Source: Euryarchaeota archaeon UBA170 (GTDB lineage Archaea > Thermoplasmatota > Poseidoniia > Poseidoniales > Thalassarchaeaceae). Taken from it: a stretch of DNA of 18,970 nt. A program made the position numbers and the translations under genes. Shown here one piece after another: positions 7,126-14,404 of the stretch. The stretch is from positions 1 through 18,970 of the forward strand of contig DALF01000012.1 of the NCBI GenBank assembly GCA_002499345.1, given 5' to 3'. Positions within the stretch are counted from its first letter, which is position 1. Every line of letters begins with the position of its first letter. A model generated the notes under the pieces. That model ran no database searches. It worked only from the letters and a program-made list of their open reading frames with translations, and was not told the DNA's origin.

Positions 7126-8895
7126 ATGAGAGTGGCGGTTCTCCTGGAGGATAGGTGCAAGCCCAATAGTAATGCATTTACCTATCTGAAGAAATATTCT
7201 GCCTTGTGCGAAAGGGAATGCATACAGTTCGAGGGCGACAAATGCAAAATTCTAGAATCGGCATGCCCGGTATGCTTCAACAGAGCCAGACACTGCCCAG
7301 ATAATGCCGTAATTGTGATAAATCTGCCAGAGGAACTAGATTCCGAAATGTCTCATTGCTATGGCGAGAATGGATTCAGACTGTTCCGTCTCCCTGCTCC
7401 AAGACAGGAGCAGGTAGTAGGGATACTGGGGCCGAACGGAATGGGCAAGTCAACAGCTGTCAATCTACTATCGGGCAGTATTACTCCAAATTTAGGAGAT
7501 TGGAGTGATAGATCACCTGATTGGGACGATGTTATTACCACATTCCCGAGAGGAGAATTGAGGGACTATTTGGCCCTATTGGCAGAGGAAGGAGTCAGCA
7601 TTGCCGTGAAACCGCAATACATCGATAAGCTTCCTAAAATTTTCGAGGGAGAAGTCAGTGAGTTGCTCGAGAGAGTGGACGATAGGGGAGAGATCGAAAA
7701 ATACTCCGAAGCATTGGGAATCACGCACATACTATCTAGAAAGCTCGGCTCCCTGTCCGGAGGGGAACTACAGAGAGTCGCCCTTTGTGCAACTCTGCTC
7801 AAGGAGGCAGACGTATATTTCTTCGATGAGCCATCATCATATCTTGACATATACGAAAGGATGAGGATGGTCAGAATTATCCAAGATCTCTCCTCCATGG
7901 GAAAGCGCGTCCTGGTCGTTGAACACGATTTGGCGATACTGGATGTCCTTTGCGACCTGCTTCACGTAGTTTACGGCGAAAGAGCCGCGTATGGGATCTT
8001 TACTCCGCCTAGAACAACTAGAACGGCGATAAACGCGTATCTGGATGGGTATCTGCCCGAGGAGAATGTGAGAATTAGAAACAAGCCTATCAAATTCGTC
8101 AGAGGCAGGACTAGAGGAGAAGATATTGGACTACCCATTCTAAAATGGGGGGATATGGAGAAGACAATGGGTGATTTTCAGCTGACGACTGGACAGGGAC
8201 AGGTAAGATCGGCCGAGGTCATTGGGGTAGTCGGACCAAATGCAACTGGAAAGACGACCATGGTCAAGATGATCGCAGGGGAGCTGGAGCCCGATCAGGG
8301 CTGGTGCACCATGGAAGCGGCGGTTTCATACAAGCCCCAGCATGTCTCCACTGACTTCGAGGGAAGCGTACAGCTGTGGATGGACGTCGAAATCGGCACC
8401 AAGTGGCGATCGGGAGAGTTTCATACCCAAGTCATCAGACCCCTTCAGATAGACAAGATGCTGGACTTGGATGCATCAAGGCTATCCGGGGGAGAGTTAC
8501 AGGCTGTCAGCATAGCCATATGTCTTGGCAAGGAGGCCGATCTGTATCTCTTAGATGAGCCGAGTGCCCATTTAGACGCAAATGCCAGAATGGAGGCAGC
8601 TAAGGCAATCAAGAGGACCATGGAGGGTAACGAAAAGGCGGCCATGGTGATAGATCATGATATTTACTTCGTGGACATAGTGAGTGACTCACTACTGGTT
8701 TTTGAAGGCGAAGGAGGGAAACAAGGTCACGCAGTCGGGCCGCTCAGTCTGAGAAAAGGCATGAATAGATTCCTTTCCGGTGTGGAAGTGACATTCAGAA
8801 GAGACCATGAGTCAAAGCGCCCGAGAATAAACAAACCGGGCAGTGTCAAGGACAGGGAACAGAAGGCCAATGGAGAATACTTCTATTCTGATTAG
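7126..8895 (+). CDS. Ribosome recycling ATPase ABCE1/Rli1 with atypical Fe-S domain
   Basis: ABCE1 splits ribosomes after termination, using two ABC ATPase domains and an N-terminal domain that normally holds two [4Fe-4S] clusters. Seen in 589 residues: NBD1 with Walker A GPNGMGKST (102-110), KPQYID, signature LSGGELQ (210-216), Walker B FFDEP (232-236) and H-loop His267; NBD2 with GPNATGKTT (370-378), YKPQ, LSGGELQ (453-459), LLDEP (475-479) and His511; then the typical tail GMNRFL...TFRRD...RPRINKPGS. The N-terminal 71 residues align with the family (DRC...NLPEEL), but the canonical C-x4-C-x3-C-x3-CP reads C11, N16, Y20, Y24, and C-x2-C-x2-C-x3-CP reads C47, C50, R53, C57. Extra cysteines occur at 28, 32 and 40. 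Spacing is kept, so this is substitution, not a frameshift. A GGCGG run precedes the ATG. Whether two clusters form is doubtful. Confidence 0.95.
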   Translation: MRVAVLLEDRCKPNSNAFTYLKKYSALCERECIQFEGDKCKILESACPVCFNRARHCPDNAVIVINLPEELDSEMSHCYGENGFRLFRLPAPRQEQVVGILGPNGMGKSTAVNLLSGSITPNLGDWSDRSPDWDDVITTFPRGELRDYLALLAEEGVSIAVKPQYIDKLPKIFEGEVSELLERVDDRGEIEKYSEALGITHILSRKLGSLSGGELQRVALCATLLKEADVYFFDEPSSYLDIYERMRMVRIIQDLSSMGKRVLVVEHDLAILDVLCDLLHVVYGERAAYGIFTPPRTTRTAINAYLDGYLPEENVRIRNKPIKFVRGRTRGEDIGLPILKWGDMEKTMGDFQLTTGQGQVRSAEVIGVVGPNATGKTTMVKMIAGELEPDQGWCTMEAAVSYKPQHVSTDFEGSVQLWMDVEIGTKWRSGEFHTQVIRPLQIDKMLDLDASRLSGGELQAVSIAICLGKEADLYLLDEPSAHLDANARMEAAKAIKRTMEGNEKAAMVIDHDIYFVDIVSDSLLVFEGEGGKQGHAVGPLSLRKGMNRFLSGVEVTFRRDHESKRPRINKPGSVKDREQKANGEYFYSD

Positions 8896-8922
8896 ATATC
8901 CATTGGATTATTGAAGGTGCAT

Positions 8923-8927
8923 GGAGG
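8923..8927 (+). promoter_or_regulatory. Shine-Dalgarno sequence for grpE
   Basis: GGAGG lies 9 bases before the GTG at 8937. It supports GTG as the true start of grpE, with translation initiated internally on a transcript that probably includes ABCE1. Confidence 0.55.
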
Positions 8928-8936
8928 CGATTAATT

Positions 8937-9449
8937 GTGAGCGAGGAGGGGGAGTCGATTCCGGAGGACGTTGAAATCGTAGAAGAGGATGAATTGGAGG
9001 GTCTGAAAATGAGGGTTGCTGAGCTCGAGCAAGAGCTACAGTACTATGCGGCAGATATAGCAAATATGAGGCAGAAATCGGCGAAGGAGCGGTCTCGAGC
9101 TATCAGGTTCGGTTCATCTTCCCTAGCTGGAAAAATACTCCCGCTATTGAGTGGACTGGAGAGGGCAATATCCCTATCAGAGGGAGAGAGTGGTGAAGGA
9201 TTCTTGGAGGGTACAAAGATGACTCTGCGAGGATTCAAGGCTGCTTTGGAGTCTGAAGGAGTGACTCATATAGAGTCATTAGGAAAGCAATTCGATCCAA
9301 CTAAAATGGAAGCTGTCGCCATGCTTCCCGCAACAAATGGAATCGCCCCGGGAGTGGTGATTGAGGTGATTGAGGAGGGATATATGCTTCATGAAAGGGT
9401 CCTTAGGGCGTCGAGAGTCATAGTTGCAGACTCTGACGAGGATGAGTAG
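8937..9449 (+). CDS. grpE: GrpE, nucleotide exchange factor of DnaK
   Basis: GrpE releases ADP from the Hsp70 chaperone DnaK. Seen in 170 residues: an acidic N-terminus (about 1-20), a long helical segment (about 20-105) that in the family forms the dimeric coiled coil, then the compact beta domain with LGKQFDPTKMEAV (115-127) and the signature stretch VIEVIEEGYMLHERVLRASRVIV (from 141). The usual FDPxxHEA reads FDPTKMEA, a Met in place of His. Length is normal for a short GrpE (about 165-200). The start is a GTG with GGAGG nine bases upstream. It follows ABCE1 after 41 bases on the same strand. dnaK and dnaJ, its usual neighbours, are not in the window. Among archaea, DnaK-DnaJ-GrpE is found only in some groups and is generally held to have come from bacteria. 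Confidence 0.93.
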   Translation: MSEEGESIPEDVEIVEEDELEGLKMRVAELEQELQYYAADIANMRQKSAKERSRAIRFGSSSLAGKILPLLSGLERAISLSEGESGEGFLEGTKMTLRGFKAALESEGVTHIESLGKQFDPTKMEAVAMLPATNGIAPGVVIEVIEEGYMLHERVLRASRVIVADSDEDE

Positions 9450-9490
9450 CTGAATTACACTGAGTTAAACTACTAGTCCATACTATCAAC

Positions 9491-9498
9491 TAAATATC
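9491..9498 (+). promoter_or_regulatory. TATA-like box for the SGNH-like gene
   Basis: TAAATATC lies 20-27 bases before the GTG at 9518, in an A/T-rich 68-base spacer after grpE. The position suits a leaderless or very short-leader archaeal transcript. No Shine-Dalgarno sequence precedes the GTG, which agrees with this. Confidence 0.4.
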
Positions 9499-9517
9499 AT
9501 TTCCACTTCGTATAATT

Positions 9518-10897
9518 GTGTATGAACGCGGGTCTGTCCCAATCTTGATTATATCAATGATGCTAGTAAGTAGTCTAACTACCGCTGTAACCGCGCAAGA
9601 AGATTCTGATGAAGATGAGTATTTTGACTTCCACACGATTGCGTCATTGGGAGATAGTACCCTCGGATCAGATCCAACTGGTTACAGAGGTCCGTTCGCA
9701 TCCGTACATGCGGCTAATTTAATGGAATTAGACTATTATGAGGGAGCAGTAGGCGGAGACAGGTCATGGACTTTGATTGAAGCGGGGAGGCATACCACGA
9801 TTGCTGATAACTATAGTGAGGGTACTCTGGTAACTATTATGATTGGAGCTTGGGACTTTATCGATTCTGACGCTCAGATCGTAAAAGGAGATTACTCATT
9901 CATCTCTAATCTTGAAGAAAATATGACTATAATTCTGGATACGCTAACTGAATCTAATATTGATGTTTTAGTTTGGACATTGCCGAATATGTCGTTCCTC
10001 CCCTTTTTGACTCAAATATTTCCTACCGAGAAGCATGAATTCTTCACTGAGGCCAGTATACAATGGGCAGATACTCTGAACAGACTGGCCGATAGTTACG
10101 GCGATAATGTCCAAGTCTTCGATTTACTGAATGCATCGGACGACCTACTTCAAAATCAGGAGGCGCGAACTATCTCAGGGAACGAAGTAGTTGCCCCACC
10201 TGTCATGTGTGACAAGAATTGTATTATGATTGACTCATTACATCCAACATCAGTGGGACAAGGACTTCTTGCAAACTACATGATGGAGGCGATAAATGAG
10301 AAGTTCCCAAAATCAACAGGAGACTATCCCCTATTATCGCAGGATGAACTATTGTCTTTGGCTGATTTTAATTCATCCTCCGAGGAAGCTGTCAAATTAA
10401 CAATTGAAGGAGACTTGACCCAGGCTTGTTTCGATTGGACATCAACCGGATACAGGGACATGTACATCACGATTTCAATTGATGGCGAAGACGTTGAGAT
10501 TCCCAGTTATGTTGGATTCAATACTGAACAATGTAGTCAGTCCACTCATGTGATGTATACTGGCTCAAGGGTAATCAACGTGGTTACCGATATAACAAAT
10601 AATTTGACACTCAATCACTTCTTCAGCATATGGGGCAAGAACCTGTCTTCGACTCAGATTATGGATCACGAAGTCGAGGAAGGCGACTCACTGGAACTGA
10701 TAGTAGATCTAGTCGAATATGAGGGAGATTGGGAAAATATCCCAGTAGAAGGGGTCATATCGATTGAGATCATTTACACCTCTGCTCGAGTAGCAGAGTA
10801 TCCATCTGAAGATGGCGAATCAGTACCCGGCTTCTCTGCGATTATTGCTCTTGCATCAATACTAGGTGCAATCGTAGTCTCTCGCAGGGAAGAATAA
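9518..10897 (+). CDS. Secreted SGNH/GDSL-like hydrolase with PGF-CTERM-like anchor
   Basis: A 459-residue exported protein. Seen: a signal peptide with a hydrophobic core (about 8-26) ending TAVTAQ, and an SGNH-like domain with block I SLGDSTLG (43-50, candidate nucleophile Ser47) and block V DSLHPTSVGQ (239-248, candidate Asp239/His242). Block III, normally GxND, reads GAWD (110-113), so the oxyanion Asn is replaced by Trp. The middle and C-terminal part (about 270-430) looks like an extracellular beta-rich region, unassigned. The end, VPGFSAII...VSRREE (436-459), has the pattern PGF, hydrophobic helix, basic residues of PGF-CTERM archaeosortase substrates, implying cell-surface anchoring. 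SGNH enzymes act as esterases or lipases; the substrate here is unknown, and the Trp leaves activity open. Starts with GTG behind a TATA-like box; the next gene also encodes an exported hydrolase. Confidence 0.75.
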   Translation: MYERGSVPILIISMMLVSSLTTAVTAQEDSDEDEYFDFHTIASLGDSTLGSDPTGYRGPFASVHAANLMELDYYEGAVGGDRSWTLIEAGRHTTIADNYSEGTLVTIMIGAWDFIDSDAQIVKGDYSFISNLEENMTIILDTLTESNIDVLVWTLPNMSFLPFLTQIFPTEKHEFFTEASIQWADTLNRLADSYGDNVQVFDLLNASDDLLQNQEARTISGNEVVAPPVMCDKNCIMIDSLHPTSVGQGLLANYMMEAINEKFPKSTGDYPLLSQDELLSLADFNSSSEEAVKLTIEGDLTQACFDWTSTGYRDMYITISIDGEDVEIPSYVGFNTEQCSQSTHVMYTGSRVINVVTDITNNLTLNHFFSIWGKNLSSTQIMDHEVEEGDSLELIVDLVEYEGDWENIPVEGVISIEIIYTSARVAEYPSEDGESVPGFSAIIALASILGAIVVSRREE

Positions 10898-10910
10898 CAT
10901 CCTCTGGATT

Positions 10911-10920
10911 CATATCTTAA
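10911..10920 (+). promoter_or_regulatory. TATA-like box for the lipoprotein gene
   Basis: CATATCTTAA lies 18-27 bases before the ATG at 10938 in a 40-base spacer. It may allow transcription independent of the upstream SGNH-like gene. The placement is similar to the box at 9491-9498. Support is by position and composition only. Confidence 0.35.
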
Positions 10921-10937
10921 CCCCGTTTGCGAGAGGT

Positions 10938-12977
10938 ATGGATTTGGTTAGTAGGAAAATTCTCGCAACGATTGTTGTTTGTTCCATGCTACTTGCTGGT
11001 TGCACGAGTGAGTCTGGCGAAGATAGCCCCGAGTTAGGCGAAGAAGTAGTGGGAAATGAAGACATAGACCCACCGGTAGATGAAATTTTAGAAATTGGAG
11101 GTAGTGATTTCTGCGATGAAACCAATCAAATCCACTGCATGCTACCGTTCCCATCGGGCGCCTTCTTAGAAAGTGACGAGTCCCAAACTACCGGATATAG
11201 CCTGAGTATTGATGGTCTAGCAATTCCCGACACCCAATCCTCAGTCAGTGACAATATGGTAATTCTTGATAGGCTGGACGGGTTCAGTCCCTCGACACAA
11301 ATCTTTACTGCATTCAACGAAGTTCCCAATATAACTGGAATGGCTTCACAATTTGACATTGGAATATCTACTATGGACGGACACGGCAGTGTCCTGCTCA
11401 ATATGGACACTGGAGAGAAAATCCATCACTGGATAGAGCTGGATGCGCGCGCGCAACTAGGAGAGGAGACTATTCTATTCCTAAGGACGATCGAGGGTTT
11501 GGATCATGACGCTTCATATGCGGTTGGATTCAGAGGACTGTTGAGCGAAGGAGGAGAAGACATAGAACCAGCAGATGGATTCAGGGCCATAAGGGATGAT
11601 GTTGAGACTGACTCGGAAAGCATAGAAGAGCAACGAGAAAACTACGAGAATGTCTTCGATAAGCTAGGGGCCGCTGGTTTCGAAAGGAGCTCGTTACAAT
11701 CAGCTTGGTGGTTCCACACAGCCTCGACTGAGTCGATTCTTGAGGATATACTAATCATGAGAGACGATACTGAGCAGAGACTAGGGGATGATGGAATTGG
11801 CTGTCACATCTCAGAAGTGGAGGAAGACTTCGGAAATGACGGGACTTCTCTGAGATTAATCAGAGGTACGATTACAACGCCTCACTACATGGAAAATGAG
11901 TTCGCGAGGTCACCCTTGATGCGGAATAGTTCTGGAGACCCGGAATTCGTTGAAAACAGAGACATAGACTTCACGATGCTAATCCCGCTCTCACTAGCTG
12001 AGAATAACACATCAGGACCTTTGACAGTATTTGGGCATGGTCTTTTTGGAGATGGAGATTCATATGCAATGAATGCCAGATCAATTGCTAATGAATACCA
12101 AACCGTGGTAATTGCTACTGATTTCAAGGGTTGGAGCTCAGACGGCGATCTTGATGCCATGACTTTCGCTTTGATGGATTTGAAAGAGTTCCAGTACCAG
12201 CAGGAAAGACAGATGCAGGCAGTGATAAATCATATATCCATGGTAAGAACGATAACGGGTATTTGCTCGGATATTGAGCAGTTCAAGCACAACGGGACGA
12301 ATATGATAGATGTTGATACTGTAAACTACATCGGAATATCACTCGGAGGGCTGAGAGGGCCCTCGCTGCTAGCCTTTGTTCCAGAGCTCGAGTGGGGGGT
12401 TCTTTGGGTAGGTGGCACCTCATTCACGCATCAGGTTGAGAGGTCTACTCACTATGGCTCAGATGAGTTCCCTGGGCAATTCTTCGAGCTTCTTTCAAGT
12501 GAAATCTCACTTCCTTCGAGGATTGACCGCGCTATTTCCATTGCTCTCTTACAATCGATTTGGGATTCCACGGATGGAGAGACATATCTTCCCTTCAGAG
12601 AAACTGGTTATGGAGATATCCTGAAGCCTTTCGATATGTTCTATCTAACTTCAATGATGGATGCACAAGTAACCACTCTTTCTGCTGACAGAGCTGTTAG
12701 AACTGGAAATGTCCCAGTGGTAAACGGTTCTGCTTACCATCCATTTGGAGTTGATGTTGTTGATGGTCCGATTCAAGGATCATCTGCGGCCTACTTCGAT
12801 GGAGATTTCCCAGCTCTTCCTACTGGAAACACCAATGGGCCAATGTGGCATCACTCTCTGGCCCACAATCTGGTTCTTGAGGTCCCAGAGGCCAAGATGA
12901 TGGCATATGGATACTTAATCTCTGGAGTATTAGTTGATTACTGCGCGCCTTCATGTACTTTTGAGGGAGATTGGTGA
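10938..12977 (+). CDS. Exported lipoprotein with alpha/beta-hydrolase (lipase/esterase-like) domain
   Basis: A 679-residue predicted lipoprotein. Seen: a basic start and hydrophobic segment leading to the lipobox LLAGC (18-22, lipidated Cys22 expected), then an acidic low-complexity linker (about 24-50). Residues about 60-320 form a domain without a recognised catalytic motif; part of it (YAVGFRGLL...DGFRAIRD, 194-220) resembles segments found ahead of hydrolase domains in some bacterial secreted lipases. From about 345 an alpha/beta-hydrolase fold is indicated by VFGHGLFGDG (364-373, oxyanion HG) and the nucleophile elbow GISLGG (466-471, Ser468). Candidate acid and base are Asp575 and a His in WHHSLAHN (637-644). 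Cysteines late in the protein (669, 673) could form a disulfide. Likely a surface esterase or lipase of unknown substrate. Its stop codon abuts the stop of the convergent nadM with no base between. Confidence 0.8.
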   Translation: MDLVSRKILATIVVCSMLLAGCTSESGEDSPELGEEVVGNEDIDPPVDEILEIGGSDFCDETNQIHCMLPFPSGAFLESDESQTTGYSLSIDGLAIPDTQSSVSDNMVILDRLDGFSPSTQIFTAFNEVPNITGMASQFDIGISTMDGHGSVLLNMDTGEKIHHWIELDARAQLGEETILFLRTIEGLDHDASYAVGFRGLLSEGGEDIEPADGFRAIRDDVETDSESIEEQRENYENVFDKLGAAGFERSSLQSAWWFHTASTESILEDILIMRDDTEQRLGDDGIGCHISEVEEDFGNDGTSLRLIRGTITTPHYMENEFARSPLMRNSSGDPEFVENRDIDFTMLIPLSLAENNTSGPLTVFGHGLFGDGDSYAMNARSIANEYQTVVIATDFKGWSSDGDLDAMTFALMDLKEFQYQQERQMQAVINHISMVRTITGICSDIEQFKHNGTNMIDVDTVNYIGISLGGLRGPSLLAFVPELEWGVLWVGGTSFTHQVERSTHYGSDEFPGQFFELLSSEISLPSRIDRAISIALLQSIWDSTDGETYLPFRETGYGDILKPFDMFYLTSMMDAQVTTLSADRAVRTGNVPVVNGSAYHPFGVDVVDGPIQGSSAAYFDGDFPALPTGNTNGPMWHHSLAHNLVLEVPEAKMMAYGYLISGVLVDYCAPSCTFEGDW

Positions 12978-13595
12978 TTATCCAACTGGTTCGCCACCCT
13001 CTCCCATGAAGGCGAGTCTCCTCAGATAACCGTTCTCAATCATGAAATCTACGACGGATCTTGGCATGGTTGGTGAGAGTACCTCTAAAACTGCGTCTTC
13101 ATCATCTATCGTAGACATCATCCTTGCCGTTTCCCTGACCCTCCAACCTTCGAACCTATCCCTTTCCTCCATTGGAATCTTCACCACCCTCCATTTAGAG
13201 TTAGAATAGAGTTCCAAGGAAGAGTCATCACTAGAAAGGAAAACTCCAGCCTCTCCGTGATACGATTCTGCGTGTGAGACCCAGTTTGGCGGATCATCAA
13301 TATCAGGTATTGAGATAATACTCGGAGTGGTCTCGAAATCATTGGATTCTATCCAGTGTCTGATTATATTGCTACGCTCTTCATGGCTCCATGGGTTCAT
13401 GAGGCTCTCTGGCCGGTTAGCAGAGCCAATTGCTATTATCAATGGAAGCTCGGGGCAATTGTTCAATCTCCATCTTTCTGCGAACTCCAACATAAACGCA
13501 TGACCTCTGTGAAATGGCTGGAATCTCCCAAGAATGACTACTCCCTGGACCGGGGGTTCGGAAGGTGGGGCTGGAAAAATTTGCAATTCTAACAT
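12978..13595 (-). CDS. nadM: Nicotinamide-nucleotide adenylyltransferase, archaeal NadM-like
   Basis: NadM adenylates nicotinamide mononucleotide with ATP to give NAD. Seen in 205 residues: the nucleotidyltransferase start VVILGRFQPFHRGH (19-32) with the HxGH-type motif, IGSANRPESLMNPWSHEER (56-74), which corresponds to the archaeal IGSAQ...NPFTxxER, IPDIDDPPNWV (96-106) matching IPDI...W, and a late VVDFMIE (about 185) matching the family end VVDVI. The second nucleotide-binding motif, usually SGTxIR, appears as EGWRVR (149-154), an unusual form. An N-terminal 17-residue Pro-rich lead-in precedes the first strand; the ATG at 13595 is the visible start. It lies 4 bases downstream of the unrecognised 236-residue gene on the same strand, so both probably share a transcript. 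A related nucleotidyltransferase with another pyridine or cofactor substrate is the main alternative. Confidence 0.82.
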   Translation of the reverse strand: MLELQIFPAPPSEPPVQGVVILGRFQPFHRGHAFMLEFAERWRLNNCPELPLIIAIGSANRPESLMNPWSHEERSNIIRHWIESNDFETTPSIISIPDIDDPPNWVSHAESYHGEAGVFLSSDDSSLELYSNSKWRVVKIPMEERDRFEGWRVRETARMMSTIDDEDAVLEVLSPTMPRSVVDFMIENGYLRRLAFMGEGGEPVG

Positions 13596-13599
13596 AAGG

Positions 13600-14310
13600 T
13601 CACCCGATTATTTTCTCCAATCTTTCCTCTCCGAGATGCCAAGACCTGGCCTCTAGATACTCCCTTCCAAGTAGGATTGGTGAGCTCTGCATTCTAGATT
13701 TCTCGATTATGTCAAAAAGTCCTCCTGAAAATTTCTGATGAGATTCCATTGTTGGTAGGATTCTAGGGTCGGATGATGGATCCATCGTCTCCCCAAGATT
13801 CTCTCTCCTAGTCATCCAATCGATTACCACTGATTCGATGAAAGTATCCCTATCCAAAGAAGAAATAGTATTCTTGAATTCGTCCCACACTCTTGGCATC
13901 AGGAATACTTCAGTGCTCCTGACACTGGAGTCAAGACTGGGTTCCACATATAGGAAAAGTCTAGCATCCCAGCATCTCCATTCACCCAATGATGACCAAT
14001 GGCAAAGTAGTAGCAAAAGCTCTGTTTTCTTCTCAATAGGGATGTCTTGTTTTTCCAGTATGGAGTCAGGATCAATTTCTCCAACACTATCAAGCCATTC
14101 CAGTATCTCTCCTTCTAGATCGACATCAAACTGCCTTGAATTGATGCCCTGGTATTCTGGCCTTGTTCCCCTTAGCGACATTTTCTCCATCCCCTCAAGT
14201 ATTGAACCAACTGGCAAGGATAGGATTGAATCTAGAGATTTGGAGTCAATCAAAGACAGTATGACGTCTGGCATATGTATCCGTGGCATTACCAATCGGC
14301 AATGTGGCAT
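13600..14310 (-). CDS. Unrecognised protein, 236 residues, upstream of nadM
   Basis: I do not recognise this family. The protein is soluble-looking: no signal peptide and no membrane segment. It has many acidic and Ser residues, a Leu- and Trp-containing core (KKTELLLLLCHWSSLGEW, about 94-111), and a mostly alpha-helical appearance. No cysteine cluster, nucleotide-binding loop or other catalytic motif stands out. Possible starts are the ATG at 14310 and in-frame ATGs at residues 8 and 13; none has a clear Shine-Dalgarno sequence, so the first is used. It ends 4 bases before nadM and probably shares its transcript. It is divergent from the DRG gene, with a 94-base shared upstream region. The opposite strand is also open for much of its length, but codon sense and the nadM linkage favour this strand. 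Confidence 0.6.
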   Translation of the reverse strand: MPHCRLVMPRIHMPDVILSLIDSKSLDSILSLPVGSILEGMEKMSLRGTRPEYQGINSRQFDVDLEGEILEWLDSVGEIDPDSILEKQDIPIEKKTELLLLLCHWSSLGEWRCWDARLFLYVEPSLDSSVRSTEVFLMPRVWDEFKNTISSLDRDTFIESVVIDWMTRRENLGETMDPSSDPRILPTMESHQKFSGGLFDIIEKSRMQSSPILLGREYLEARSWHLGEERLEKIIG

Positions 14311-14391
14311 GAACCCTCGCTCGCACGACTATGAGCAATTTTCTCCACCGAATTCAATAAGTTGGTCCTTGCGTAGCACGAATAATACCTT

Positions 14392-14396
14392 GGAGG
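14392..14396 (+). promoter_or_regulatory. Shine-Dalgarno sequence that fixes the DRG start
   Basis: GGAGG followed by GTGGTGAC lies 8 bases ahead of the TTG at 14405. It decides the start of the DRG gene: the TTG gives the N-terminus ATIEEQIKSLEEEI, expected of archaeal DRG proteins. The frame is open much further upstream, into the divergent gene. Confidence 0.65.
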
Positions 14397-14404
14397 GTGG
14401 TGAC

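Noticed and set aside
11436..11456. GCGCGCGC-like run in the lipoprotein gene
   Set aside because: A short coding coincidence (Ala-Arg-Ala) with no repeat expansion.
13838..14404. Long open frame continuing upstream of the DRG GTPase on the plus strand
   Set aside because: It is antisense to the 236-residue gene, lacks DRG family similarity, and the TTG at 14405 with GGAGG gives the expected N-terminus.
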